The notes under the pieces: generated by a model
What the model saw: only the letters and a program-made list of their open reading frames with translations
What the model was told of the DNA's origin: nothing
Database searches by the model: none
Position numbers and translations under genes: made by a program
Shown here: positions 8,477 through 17,356 of the stretch, piece after piece
Layout of the letters: every line of letters starts with the position of its first letter
Position numbering within the stretch: the stretch's first letter is position 1
Origin: Acidobacteriota bacterium
Lineage (GTDB): Bacteria; Acidobacteriota; Polarisedimenticolia; Gp22-AA2
DNA: 29,381 nt
Assembly: GCA_016202915.1 (NCBI GenBank)
Contig: JACQNT010000031.1
Span: forward strand, 1 to 29,381
Direction: 5' to 3'

Positions 8477-8505
8477 TTGACACGGGCGTTCGCCTGATCT
8501 GTAGT
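8477..8505 (+). promoter_or_regulatory. Sigma-70-type promoter for the decaheme/barrel operon
   Basis: A perfect -35 box TTGACA (8477-8482), a 17-base spacer and TGTAGT (8500-8505, 4 of 6 to TATAAT). Start of transcription ~8512, 77 bases before the ATG at 8589. It would give a basal transcript in addition to the sigma-54 one. Confidence 0.5.
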
Positions 8506-8588
8506 CCGCCACCGGGGCATCGTCGCGCGCCCGCAGAGAGCTTTTCCGCACGGTGCTGTGGGGTTTCACGCTCATCGGGAGGGGCGTC

Positions 8589-9554
8589 ATGAGGCGCAGC
8601 CGCAAGTCCGGCAGGGTTTTGAAATCGGCCCTCGGGGCATCGTGCCTCGCGACGGCGTTCGCCGTCGTGGTCGCCCGCGGAGCGCCGCAGGAGGAGGGTG
8701 CCCCCCCGCCCGCTGCGGCGCCGGCCGGCGAATACGTCGGCTCCGAGGCCTGCGCCACGTGCCACGAAGAGCAGGCGACCGCCCTGGCTCGCACCGCGCA
8801 CGGCCGCACCCAGGCGAAGAACTGGGATGGGGTCGCGGGGTGCGAGTCGTGCCACGGCCCCGGGGGCGCGCACGTCGCCGGTGAGGGCGACAAGGAGAAG
8901 ATCCGCAACCTCGGAAACCTGGCGGCGGCCGATCAGTCTGAAGTCTGCCTGACCTGCCACGAGCGCGGCGACCGCGCCCACTGGCAGGGGAGCCCGCACG
9001 ACGGCCGGGGGCTGTCTTGCCTGACCTGCCACAAGATCCATCACCCGGCCGACGCCGCCGTGCCGAAGGCGCTTCTCACGAAAAAGACCGAATTCGCCAC
9101 CTGCGGCACCTGCCACCTGAAACGCAAGGCGGCCCTCATGCGTTCGGCCCACATGCCGATGCGCGAGGGGACGATCACCTGCACCTCGTGCCATAACCCG
9201 CACGGCACGACCGGCCCGACGCTCCTCAAGCAGGACTCGGTCAACGAGAACTGCTACTCCTGCCATGCGGAGAAGCGGGCACCGATGCTCTGGGAGCACC
9301 CGCCGGTGCGCGAGAACTGCCTGAACTGCCACGATCCGCACGGCTCGCTGCACCCGCGGATGCAGATCGCCAAGCAGCCGCGGATCTGCCAGCAATGCCA
9401 CGACGAGGCGCGGCACCCGACGCAGCCCTACTCGGACGCCTCGGTGGCGCCCGAGTTCTTTCCCAACAGCCGGATGTTCGACCGGGGCTGCCTGAACTGC
9501 CACTCGCAGATCCACGGCTCGAACCACCCGGCCGGCATGCGCTTCCATCGCTAG
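8589..9554 (+). CDS. Decaheme c-type cytochrome, MtrA/PioA/DmsE family
   Basis: A 321-residue exported protein with exactly ten CxxCH motifs (CATCH, CESCH, two CLTCH, CGTCH, CTSCH, CYSCH, CLNCH, CQQCH, CLNCH) and many extra His residues as distal ligands (for example KIHHPAD, NPHGTTG, DPHGSLHP). Ten hemes in about this length and the repeating H-P-H-G pattern are the signature of the periplasmic MtrA/PioA/DmsE electron carrier that plugs into an MtrB-type barrel. The Sec signal peptide starts MRRSRKSGRVLK and has an Ala/Val core. Start at 8589 is set by GGGAGGGG 4 bases upstream; a GTG at 8553 would add residues that do not look like a signal. The barrel partner follows 13 bases after the stop. 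Both a sigma-54 and a sigma-70 promoter candidate lie upstream. Confidence 0.95.
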   Translation: MRRSRKSGRVLKSALGASCLATAFAVVVARGAPQEEGAPPPAAAPAGEYVGSEACATCHEEQATALARTAHGRTQAKNWDGVAGCESCHGPGGAHVAGEGDKEKIRNLGNLAAADQSEVCLTCHERGDRAHWQGSPHDGRGLSCLTCHKIHHPADAAVPKALLTKKTEFATCGTCHLKRKAALMRSAHMPMREGTITCTSCHNPHGTTGPTLLKQDSVNENCYSCHAEKRAPMLWEHPPVRENCLNCHDPHGSLHPRMQIAKQPRICQQCHDEARHPTQPYSDASVAPEFFPNSRMFDRGCLNCHSQIHGSNHPAGMRFHR

Positions 9555-9567
9555 GGAGGGCCCGCAC

Positions 9568-11970
9568 ATGACGCACGGCAGGCGGATTGCCAAGGGGTTC
9601 CTGGTGCTCCTGAGCCTCGCCCTGGTCGCTCCTTCTCTGCGGGCCCAGGAAGCCGACCAGGTGGAAGGCGAGGTGACGTTCGGCCCGCAGTACTTCGTGG
9701 ACGAGGACAACCCCGGCGCCGCCAAGTTCGAGGAGTACCGCGATGTCCCGAACGGCGTTGTGGCGGAGCGGCTGGTCTTCTCCTGGACGCCGAAGCCACG
9801 CTTCTACTTCGACGTAGATGCCTACGACCTGACCCAGCGCGACCAGCGGATCGGCGTGGAGTTCGGCAACACCGACGTCTGGCGCGGCACCATCCGGTGG
9901 ACGGAGAACAGGCGTCTGTGGACCGACCAGGCGTTCACCCTGTTCACGAACCAGGGAGGCGGCGTCTTCACCCTCGAGGACAGCTTCCAGTCGGCCGTCC
10001 AGGCCGGGACGACGCCCAACACCGACGCCAACGCCGACCTGATCTGGGACGCAGGCACCAAGGGCCGCGTCGTGCAGCTCGGCGTGGCGGCCGGCGCCCA
10101 GGAGGTCTTCATCGGACACGAGCGACGAAACGGCGGCGTCGGCTTCGAGTTCACGCCGACCCGGAGCTGGACCTTCTCGATCACGGGAAACCGCGAGCGC
10201 CGGGACGGGACGACGCCCCAGACGCTGGGGATGTTCTTCACCCTGGCCCCGGCGGAGGTGGCGGCGCCTTATGACTTCCGGACGGACTGGGTCACTGGGG
10301 CGGTCGAGTACTCGAGCAGGCGCCTGAACGTCGGCGCCCAGGTCACGGCCTCGACGTTCGAGACCGCCTTCAAGTCGCTGACCTGGGACAACCAGCTCTT
10401 CCTGAACGACACGGCGGTCAGTGCCAGCGTCGCGAACCCGAGCCGGGGCCGGATGTTGCTCGGCGCCGACAACCACTGGGCGCGCGTCTCCCTGTTCGGA
10501 GGTCTCAACTTGCCGGGCCGGACGCGGATCGACGCCTCGTTCTCCCGCATCGAGACGACGCAGGACGACGCGTTCCTGCCGATGACGATCAACTCGGAGC
10601 TGAGCCCGGCGGCGCTGCCGGCCACGAGCTACGATGGCAAGCACGACACCACCGCCGGGCAGATCCGGGTGTCGTCGCGCCCCAGCAAGGACTTTCGCTG
10701 GAGCGCCTGGGTGAAGTCGTTCGAGCTCAAGAACGAATCCCCCGGCCTGTCGTTCGCCGACTACGTGCAGACCGACTACCAGTTTCCTCTCTGCGGCAAT
10801 CTGAACGTCTGCGACGCGAACGGCAACGGCATGCTCGACGACCGGATCGCCCGGCGCAGCCTGCCGTACGGTTACGAGCGGCGCAACGCCGGCTTCTCGC
10901 TGGGGTACACGCCGGGCTCCTGGTTCGTCGGCACCCTGAGCTTCGAGCGCGAGAGCATGGAGCGCGAGTTCTCCGCCGTCAAGAACTCCGACGAGGACAT
11001 CTACAAGCTGGCGCTCGACTTCGACGTCGGGGCCCGGTTCGGGATCCGGACGACCTTCCGGCACCAGGAGCGGCGGGCCGACGAGTACGAGACGCATTAT
11101 TTCGAGGACTCGTTCCCCATCGGCGAGCCGGCCGAGGCGGCCTTCAACGAAGGGATGCGACGCTTCTACTGGACCGACCGCGACCGGGACGCTGCCGGCC
11201 TCCTGGTGGACTGGACGCCGCACGAGAAGTTCTCCCTCTACGTCGAGACGACCCGCCAGGATGACGACTACTTCGATCCGGAGACCGGGCAGGATCTTGG
11301 AACCTCCTTCTCGGTCATGGAGGACAGGATCGCTCCGTTCGGCACGCCGGAGACCTACGACATCCTGCTCGCCGGCCGGACGAAGGACAAGACGACCACC
11401 TATACGCTGGGCGTGGCCCTGAGCCCGACGGAGCGCTTCAACCTGTACGCCGACTACGCCTGGGAGAAGTGGGAGTACGGACTCGAAACCCGCTTCCGCA
11501 ACGTCTCCGGCGGCGTCGGCACCGACGACCCCCTCGACAACTGGGGGAGCGACACGGAGGACGAGTATGCGACCGCCAGCCTCGGCTTCGAGGCCGGTCT
11601 GACCAAGGACGCGAAGTGGCGGCTGCGCCTGGACGCGTCACGCTCGGAGGGGATCGGGAACATCGAGACCCACTTTGTCCCAGGCGGGGCCGCCTCCGGC
11701 AACACATCGCTGACGGAGTTCCCGGAGCTGAAGACGACGCTGACCCTGGCGGTGGCGGCCCTCACGCATGTCATTCGGCCGAACCTGGACTACAGCCTGC
11801 GCTACTGGTACGAGAGCTGGGAGGAGAGCAACTTCGCCAGCGACTTCAACGAGCCGTACATGGGGGCGCCGGACCAGGACACCTCGATGGCGCAGGCGTT
11901 GTTCCTCGGGCTCGACTTCAGGGACTACACGAACCACATCCTGAGCTTCGTGCTCCGCTACCGCTACTGA
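9568..11970 (+). CDS. MtrB/PioB family decaheme-associated outer-membrane beta-barrel
   Basis: An 800-residue protein with a signal peptide (core FLVLLSLALVAPSLRAQ). It is built of alternating strands rich in Tyr, Trp, Arg and Asp and ends in the outer-membrane signature DYTNHILSFVLRYRY with a C-terminal aromatic residue. Length and the position right after a decaheme MtrA/DmsE gene identify it as the porin sheath of the conduit, which holds the decaheme cytochrome across the outer membrane. A loop at ~410-430 has two Cys and a calcium-like DANGNGMLDD stretch. The N-terminal Cys pair known from Shewanella MtrB is not seen. A ribosome site GGGAGGG precedes the ATG. No outer-surface MtrC-type decaheme gene is in the window. 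The frame is intact, unlike several neighbours. Confidence 0.93.
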   Translation: MTHGRRIAKGFLVLLSLALVAPSLRAQEADQVEGEVTFGPQYFVDEDNPGAAKFEEYRDVPNGVVAERLVFSWTPKPRFYFDVDAYDLTQRDQRIGVEFGNTDVWRGTIRWTENRRLWTDQAFTLFTNQGGGVFTLEDSFQSAVQAGTTPNTDANADLIWDAGTKGRVVQLGVAAGAQEVFIGHERRNGGVGFEFTPTRSWTFSITGNRERRDGTTPQTLGMFFTLAPAEVAAPYDFRTDWVTGAVEYSSRRLNVGAQVTASTFETAFKSLTWDNQLFLNDTAVSASVANPSRGRMLLGADNHWARVSLFGGLNLPGRTRIDASFSRIETTQDDAFLPMTINSELSPAALPATSYDGKHDTTAGQIRVSSRPSKDFRWSAWVKSFELKNESPGLSFADYVQTDYQFPLCGNLNVCDANGNGMLDDRIARRSLPYGYERRNAGFSLGYTPGSWFVGTLSFERESMEREFSAVKNSDEDIYKLALDFDVGARFGIRTTFRHQERRADEYETHYFEDSFPIGEPAEAAFNEGMRRFYWTDRDRDAAGLLVDWTPHEKFSLYVETTRQDDDYFDPETGQDLGTSFSVMEDRIAPFGTPETYDILLAGRTKDKTTTYTLGVALSPTERFNLYADYAWEKWEYGLETRFRNVSGGVGTDDPLDNWGSDTEDEYATASLGFEAGLTKDAKWRLRLDASRSEGIGNIETHFVPGGAASGNTSLTEFPELKTTLTLAVAALTHVIRPNLDYSLRYWYESWEESNFASDFNEPYMGAPDQDTSMAQALFLGLDFRDYTNHILSFVLRYRY

Positions 11971-14181
11971 GGCGGGCCGAGGAAGAGACGAGGGCACCCC
12001 GTCCGGAAGGGCGGGGCGCCCTCGTCTCTCCTGCGACCACCGGATCTTCGCGGCCGAGAGTCTGCTCGGCGGGGCGACTCGCCGCAGGCGTTCGTCCCCC
12101 GCACGTCGTAGAAGTAGTCGGCGCCGTCGCGCAGGACGTCGTTCGAAGCCGAGGTGCCGGCGGCGGCGAGCACGACAGGCGAGTCGGATCGGTCCGGCGT
12201 CCTATACCGGTACACCCGGTACGCCGTCGCCCCGGCCGCCGGAGACCAGGACAGATCGACCGTGGTCAAGGCGCCGATGAGCAGGTCTTCGATCGACGCG
12301 GGCGGACCGGCGCGCGGAGGCGCGGCCCAGGAGACGGTCGTCACCAACTGCGGGGGCGACATGCCGGTGGCGCGCCAGGCATCGTAGAGGTCGGCCCCCG
12401 ACGTCGTCGTCCGGTCGGCGTGGCGGAGGAACGTGACGTACTCCTTCGAGGCGCTCTGGTAGAAAAGGCTGACGTCGGCCCGGACCGCCCCGGCCGGCAC
12501 CGGCAGGCGCAGCCCGTTTCAGTGGCGGTAGGTCCCGTCGGGCAGGAGCGGGTAGGCGTCGGCCGGCACCGGCAGCACGTTGCGCTTCGTCGCCTCCGCC
12601 GGCTGGAGGCCGTACGGCGGGATCCGCCGGTCCTCCTGAACCCTGTTGTTGAGGACGAAGTGGAAGGTCTCCAGGAAGTTCCCGGCCTGACCGGAGGCCA
12701 GGTCGCCAAGGGTGAGCTCGATGGTGCCATCCTCGTGGAAGGCGAGGGGCATCTCCGGGTCGTATCCGACGGAGACGAGCGTCGCGGCCCAGTCGCGGGT
12801 CATGCCGGGCGCCACCTCATAGACACGCGTGTCGCGCGAGAGTTCGGCCGTTGGCGGGTCGTAGCGGCCGACCTCAGCGACAAGCGTTCCGGCGGCGTCG
12901 TGGAACCGAACGTTGATCCAGAGACGCCGCCCTTCCGGGTATCCGGACGGCAGCTTGCGGCCTGAGAGGTTCGTCACCCGCACCAGCAGAGCCCCATCTG
13001 CGGCCGTCTCGGCCTGGATGGTGGCGGCCCAGCGCAGCGTCTGGAGCGCGCGCTGCTGCCCATCGCGCAGCTCCTCGATCTGTTCCGTCGTGAGCGGCCC
13101 GCCGCGCAGCCTCCCCTGGCCGGAGAGCCAGATCATCGCCTCCGGGATCCAGGTGTTCGCGCCGGTCTGGTCGTGCAGCGGCAGGTCGGTCCGGATCGGG
13201 GGGTTCTTGTTGCATCCCTGCACCGTGACCGGGGCCATGTGGCAGGTCTGACAGGAGTAGGTCCTGAGCGGGTTGAACTCCGGAGTCGCCGAAGAGTTGT
13301 AGTCGGGGAAATGGGACGCCCACTCCGCCGCGCCACCTGCCGTTTTGAGATCCGCCGGCAGGCCGGCGAAGTTGCGCACCAGGAAGGCATCCCAGGCGCT
13401 CGCCTTCCATTCGCTGTAGGTCCTCTCTACGATGCCGTAGGCGTAGGGCGGATAGGAGAAGGGGGCGCGAGCGATCCGACCGCGGGATTGCTCACGTCGT
13501 GGCAGGTGCCGCACAGGTCGCCCGGCCTATGGTAGGCGGAAGATATGAATTGATGCCGGGCCTCGGTGTTGTCGAAGGGGCCCCGCTTGGCGGTGCCGGG
13601 ATCCACGACGTACTGGCCGCTGCCGTAGAACCCCTCGACCTGCCCGGTGTCGGGATTGATCCAGTGGGCCTGCCGGTCGGGATCCAGGAGCGACATTCCT
13701 TCGGAGGTGGCCGGATCGACGAGCCGGTGGAACAGGTCGCAGGTCACCCCGTTGAAGTCGCTGCTCGCCAGCGCCGATCCGTCCGTCGGCGTGGAACGGC
13801 CAGCCAGCCATCCGGTGTATGACAGCGAAGACACAGGTCCCCCGCGCCGCCCGTTTCGGGAGTTGTCCCGGGCATCAGGTTGCTCCAGGCGGTCGTGTTG
13901 GCGACGAAGTCCTGCTCCGCCACCGCCAGGGCGGCCCAGAAGATCGGGTCGCGCGTCGCATTGGCCATCATCGACCCGCGCGAGTTGAAGGCCGGCTCGA
14001 CCGAGCGATCATATGCCCCGTGGCAGTTGTCGCATTTGTCCGGGCTTTCGAGGTTCGCCTGTACCGGCTGCGTCCCGGGTTGCTCCATGAAGGTCGGGAT
14101 GACGGTCGAGGCGAAGAGGACGGCCGATACGAGGCCGGCCAGAAGCGCTATCGCCAAGAGCACGCTCCGCCGCGCGTTCAT
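11964..14181 (-). pseudogene. Multiheme c-type cytochrome with C-terminal fibronectin-like domain; two frameshifts and one in-frame stop
   Basis: The start at 14181 has GGAG 7 bases upstream and a membrane anchor/signal (MNARRSVLLAIALLAGLVSA). Heme motifs are CDNCH, CLRCH, CGTCH and CQTCH. A fifth position reads CDLFH, a lost second Cys. Frame changes occur near 13795-13805 (after HTPDGWLA, before RSTPTDG) and at the five-base G run 13461-13465, where one extra base would restore APPFSYPPYAYG. A TGA at 12519-12521 separates GTYRH from NGLRLPVPAGA in the same frame. Similarity of the order (CxxCH, TCDxxH-RLVDP, LCGTCHDVSNP, SCQTCHM, CNKNPP, SGRKLPSGYPEGRR) points to a family of large periplasmic cytochromes with a beta-rich tail. 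The tail (VDLSWSPAAGATAYRVYR) is fibronectin type III-like. The last ~40 codons run through the terminator hairpin and overlap the barrel gene by 7 bases, so the true end is uncertain. Confidence 0.72.
11984..12029. terminator. Long GC-rich hairpin between convergent genes
   Basis: An 18-base inverted repeat (11984-12001 with 12012-12029) around a 10-base loop, with a single mismatch that becomes a G-U pair in the minus-strand transcript. It begins 14 bases after the stop of the barrel gene. There is no clear T-run on either side, so it may act as a bidirectional terminator or as a 3' stabiliser. Confidence 0.7.
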
Positions 14182-14254
14182 GCTCAGGCTCCGTAGATTC
14201 GAGTGGATGGCTGCCGGCGAATCACGCCGCAGCCCCCAACCTCCGCTTACTGTC

Positions 14255-14269
14255 GCACACGGCGTGCCG
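14255..14269 (-). promoter_or_regulatory. Sigma-54 promoter for the damaged multiheme cytochrome gene
   Basis: Minus strand CGGCACG-CCGT-GTGC matches 9 of 11 consensus positions with GG and GC correctly spaced. Predicted start ~14243 gives a ~60-base leader to the ATG at 14181. No copy of the shared upstream dyad was found here. A 7-bp hairpin (14295-14312) just upstream may end the preceding transcript. Confidence 0.5.
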
Positions 14270-14334
14270 TGGATGAGCGGCTGGGCGAATTCCCGCACCG
14301 GCGGGCCGGTGCCCGGCGCGCGAGGCCGGAATGC

Positions 14335-15495
14335 TCAGGGGGTGGAGAGGTTGTGCCGGGCCTCGGTGATCAGCGTCGTCCGGGGCTCGCCGCGGGGATC
14401 GGAGGAATCGCGGTATTCCAGCCGGACCACGACCGCCCGGGCGCCCTGGGGGACCGGCACGCCGAACCGTTCCCGGCGCGATTCCTTCGGCCGGATCCTG
14501 TTGTCGCGACCGACCGACGCAGCCCGGAGGAACAGGTCGGAGACCGTGCCGAGGACGCGGCCGCCGGCGTCCTTGAGCTCGCGGCGGTAGACCCTCTCCT
14601 GGCGGTGCTCGACCCGGCCGTCAGGCATCTCCGCCCCCGCGGAGAGTATCAGGCTCTTGGTGGCCAGGCCGCCGGGCACGGGATGGCCGGCGGCGACGTT
14701 GGCGACGACGACGGAGACCTCGGCCGATCCCCCGCTGCGCCTCACCGATTCGATCGTCAGGTCAAGCCCGCGCTTCAACTGGCTCTGCGCGCTCCCGCCG
14801 ACGACCCGGTGCAGGTTGATGACACGCAAGGCGTCCTTGCCGCCTCCTCCCTTGACCATGGATCCGGGGACGGGGGCCATGTGGCAATCCTGGCAGGGGA
14901 CGCCACGCGCCGGGTACGGCCCTTCCTTCCAGTCGCTGTACGTGGAGAGCACGACCACGCCATTGGCGTTCGTGAACTCGTGGCAGGAGGCGCACAGGAG
15001 CGGGCTGGCGCGGTGGAGGAAGGAATAGGCGGACGCATGTCCGGTGATGCGCGAGTACTCGAAGGGCCCGCGCTTGACCCGTCCAGGCTCCAGAACGAAG
15101 GGGTGCTCCGCCTTCTCCATGTCAACGTCCACCACCGTGTGGCAGAAGTCGCACGTGACACCCTCGCGGGAGATCGGCTGCTGCAACTCGAGGTCGCCGG
15201 TGATTAGCGTGGTGGGGGCATGGCACCAGACGCAGGCGCGACGGGCGCCGTCCTTGTCCGTCGCCGTCTCCACCGTCCGGCGCAGCGCCTCGAAGTAGGC
15301 GGGGCTGGCGGCCGACCGGGAATGCGGCGATTCGGACCAGGACTTGAAGATGGCATCGTGGCAGCGGCCGCAGCTCTTCGCGGGCTCGTAGGGGGAGGCG
15401 CCGGCGCCGGCGGACCCGGGGCCCGCCAGGACGGGAACGCCCGCCCAGAGCAGGATCGCAGCCAGGACAACGCGTGGACCGGGGCCGTGCCGCAT
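14335..15495 (-). CDS. Exported pentaheme c-type cytochrome
   Basis: A 386-residue protein with a Sec signal peptide (core VVLAAILLWAGVPVLA) and five CxxCH motifs: CGRCH, CVWCH, CDFCH, CASCH and CQDCH, all in the first ~190 residues. A beta-rich C-terminal half without hemes follows (LTIESVRRSGGSAEVSVVV, AGHPVPGGLATKSLIL). The arrangement CDFCH-TVVDVD, LCASCHEF and CQDCHMAPV parallels the damaged cytochrome next door, so the two look like diverged members of one periplasmic cytochrome family. Start at 15495 is supported by a GGGGAGG immediately upstream. It lies 84 bases downstream of the monoheme cytochrome gene and probably in the same transcript, with its own weak promoter possible. Confidence 0.88.
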   Translation of the reverse strand: MRHGPGPRVVLAAILLWAGVPVLAGPGSAGAGASPYEPAKSCGRCHDAIFKSWSESPHSRSAASPAYFEALRRTVETATDKDGARRACVWCHAPTTLITGDLELQQPISREGVTCDFCHTVVDVDMEKAEHPFVLEPGRVKRGPFEYSRITGHASAYSFLHRASPLLCASCHEFTNANGVVVLSTYSDWKEGPYPARGVPCQDCHMAPVPGSMVKGGGGKDALRVINLHRVVGGSAQSQLKRGLDLTIESVRRSGGSAEVSVVVANVAAGHPVPGGLATKSLILSAGAEMPDGRVEHRQERVYRRELKDAGGRVLGTVSDLFLRAASVGRDNRIRPKESRRERFGVPVPQGARAVVVRLEYRDSSDPRGEPRTTLITEARHNLSTP

Positions 15496-15542
15496 GGAGC
15501 CTCCCCCCGCCGACCGGGATCGTCTGACAAGAAGCGCCGGCG

Positions 15543-15571
15543 ATATTCCTTCACCCTTCCCGGCGCGTCAA
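15543..15571 (-). promoter_or_regulatory. Possible sigma-70 promoter before the pentaheme gene
   Basis: Minus strand TTGACG (15571-15566), a 17-base spacer and GAATAT (15548-15543). The -35 is good (5 of 6), the -10 poor (3 of 6). The predicted start is ~40 bases before the ATG. Confidence 0.25.
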
Positions 15572-15579
15572 GAGGGGGC

Positions 15580-16041
15580 TCAGGGCTTCGGCTTCGCGGC
15601 GCCGGCGGCGAGCGTGCGGATGTAGAGAATCATCTCCCATCTGTGCTGCTCGGTCAGGCGCTTCTCCGCCGGCATCTCCCCGTGGCCGCGGCTGAGGATG
15701 TAAAAGAGCTCGCCGTCTGTTCGCCTGCTCTGCTGCTTCGGATCGGTGAAGTCGGGGACCTTGATTCCCAACTCCTTTACCAGATTGCCCTTGCCGTCCC
15801 CTTTCGCACCGTGGCACATTGAGCACTGAGACGAGAAGAGGTTGCGCCCGGACTCGATCGCCTCGGGAAGGGGCGGGACGGGGTTCCGCCGGTTCTTCTC
15901 GGCCTCGGGGATGGCCGGAGGTTTGGGCTGCTGGACCTGGGCGGGCACCGGAGGCTGCTGCGCCTCTTCCTGCGCTGCGGCGAGCGCTAGGGTCGCGAGG
16001 ACCAGGGCGGCCGCCGCGATGGAGGAATTCCGGATGCTCAT
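15580..16041 (-). CDS. Small exported monoheme cytochrome c
   Basis: A 153-residue class I-type cytochrome c: signal peptide (SSIAAAALVLATLALAAAQ), a Pro/Gln-rich linker to ~residue 60, the heme site CSMCH at 73-77, the typical GAKGDGKGN after it and the distal Met in GHGEMPAEK (M123). A mobile periplasmic electron carrier is the likely role. Start at 16041 is set by GGAAGGAG 7 bases upstream; longer readings add sequence overlapping the radical SAM gene. It follows the radical SAM stop by 26 bases and is almost surely co-transcribed with it. Confidence 0.9.
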   Translation of the reverse strand: MSIRNSSIAAAALVLATLALAAAQEEAQQPPVPAQVQQPKPPAIPEAEKNRRNPVPPLPEAIESGRNLFSSQCSMCHGAKGDGKGNLVKELGIKVPDFTDPKQQSRRTDGELFYILSRGHGEMPAEKRLTEQHRWEMILYIRTLAAGAAKPKP

Positions 16042-16067
16042 CGTCGTGCTCCTTCCTCCGCCATCGA

Positions 16068-17216
16068 TCAGGCGGTGGGCGGTGCGGTCCCCGCCGCCTC
16101 GCGCTGCTGCGGACGGTAGACGCACCACGGGTCGCTCGCCAGGTAGTCCCCCGTGAGGGCGAAGGCGCGCGAGCGCGAGCCGCCGCAGATGCCGTTGAAC
16201 TCGCAGAGGCCGCAGATGCCCTTGAGCTCATCGGGCCTGCGCAGCTGGCGGAACAGGGCGGACTGACGGTAGATCCAGGCCAGGCTGTGACCGCGGACGT
16301 TCCCGGCGCTGAGCGGCAGGAAGCCGCTGGGATAGACCTCCCCGCTGTGGGAGATGAACAGGAACCCGTTGCCGGCGTTGACCCCCCGCGAGGCGAGGCC
16401 GATGGTGTGGCCGGGGCCTTCGGTCCGAAGAAGCTGAGAGGGAAGGGCCCGCACCGGACGGCGGTCGTGAGCCGCCCGGCCCGACTCCTCCCATTCGCGC
16501 TGCGTGACGTAGCGGCGGAAATGCGGGGCCTCCGTGATCTTGACCAGGAAGCGGGCGTTCTTCTGGACGCGGTACAGGATGGCAAAGGTCGCCTCGCACT
16601 CCGGGGCGCTCAAGCCGCGCAGGCTCGCTCCGCGCCCCATAGGAACGAGAAAGAAGACCTCCCAGAAGACGACCCCCAGGCGCCTCACGAGCCCGGCCAT
16701 CTCCTCCAGGTACGGCAGGGACTCGCCGCACAGTGTCGTGTTGATCTGGAGAGGCAGCCGGTGTCTGTGCGCCCACGCGACCGCCTGCATCGTGCGGGAA
16801 TAGGCGCCGGGAACGCCGCGGAAGGCGTCGTGCAGATCGGCCCTGGGAAAGTCGAGGCTGAGCGCCATCTGGCTCAGTCCCGCGTCCTTGAGGCGGACCA
16901 CCACATCCTCGGTGAGGAGATCGGTGGCCGCCGGGATGGTCGCCATCCGCATGCCGAGATCGGCGCCCGTTCGGATGAGCGTATACAGGTCGGCCCGCTT
17001 CAGGGGATCGCCGCCGCTCAGGATGAAGATCGGCGTGCCGAGGTCGGCCGCCTGGCGGAGGAGATTAACCCCTTCCTCCGTGGTGAGCTCGAGCGGATGG
17101 CGGTCGGGCTGGGCAGAGGCGCGGCAATGGCGGCAGGCCAGGTCGCAGGCCTGTGTGGTCTCCCAGATGATCAGGAAGGGCGTCTGGCTATAGTCGACCC
17201 GTGGCATCGCGCTCAT
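16068..17216 (-). CDS. Radical SAM/SPASM domain protein
   Basis: A 382-residue iron-sulfur enzyme. The radical SAM 4Fe-4S site is C24-x3-C28-x2-C31 (ACDLACRHCRASAQ), followed by the SAM-site stretch ILSGGDPLKR. The C-terminus has a SPASM-type Cys set (GICGLCEFNGICGGSRSRA, then DPWC) for auxiliary clusters. Overall sequence pattern resembles the group around NirJ/AhbC/AhbD, which act on heme precursors or peptides, and a broader group of unknown substrate. Placed directly upstream of a cytochrome c and behind a sigma-54 promoter, a role in heme or cytochrome processing is possible but unproven. Start at MSAMPRVD; a second Met three codons on is possible. Earlier in-frame Mets would extend past the predicted transcription start. 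Confidence 0.9.
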   Translation of the reverse strand: MSAMPRVDYSQTPFLIIWETTQACDLACRHCRASAQPDRHPLELTTEEGVNLLRQAADLGTPIFILSGGDPLKRADLYTLIRTGADLGMRMATIPAATDLLTEDVVVRLKDAGLSQMALSLDFPRADLHDAFRGVPGAYSRTMQAVAWAHRHRLPLQINTTLCGESLPYLEEMAGLVRRLGVVFWEVFFLVPMGRGASLRGLSAPECEATFAILYRVQKNARFLVKITEAPHFRRYVTQREWEESGRAAHDRRPVRALPSQLLRTEGPGHTIGLASRGVNAGNGFLFISHSGEVYPSGFLPLSAGNVRGHSLAWIYRQSALFRQLRRPDELKGICGLCEFNGICGGSRSRAFALTGDYLASDPWCVYRPQQREAAGTAPPTA

Positions 17217-17258
17217 CGCGTTCTCGTGCGGCCGTCCCGTCCCCCGCGGACGTGAAGA

Positions 17259-17273
17259 GCAACACGCATGCCG
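17259..17273 (-). promoter_or_regulatory. Sigma-54 promoter for the radical SAM-cytochrome operon
   Basis: Minus strand CGGCATG-CGTG-TTGC, followed by T, matches 9 of 11 positions. The spacer CGTG is identical to that of the perfect site at 21973-21987. Predicted start ~17247, about 30 bases before the ATG at 17216. A shared dyad lies ~120 bases upstream. Confidence 0.65.
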
Positions 17274-17356
17274 GAAGCCTCTCTCGCTCCGGGGGCCGGC
17301 TTTGAGCCACCTTTCCGGAAGGGAGCTCCGGGAGTTTCGTCGCCTGCCTCTTCCGG

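Noticed and set aside
9241..11223. 660-codon minus-strand frame opposite the MtrB-type barrel
   Set aside because: Antisense artefact of high GC; the + strand product has a signal peptide, barrel strands and family length.
12519..12521. TGA reassigned to Trp
   Set aside because: Many intact genes here end in TGA (tyrS, Rieske, NapC-type) and use TGG for Trp, so a changed genetic code does not fit.
14295..14312. 7-bp hairpin downstream of the pentaheme gene as intrinsic terminator
   Set aside because: The stem is perfect, but there is no T-run, and such short GC stems are common in this composition.
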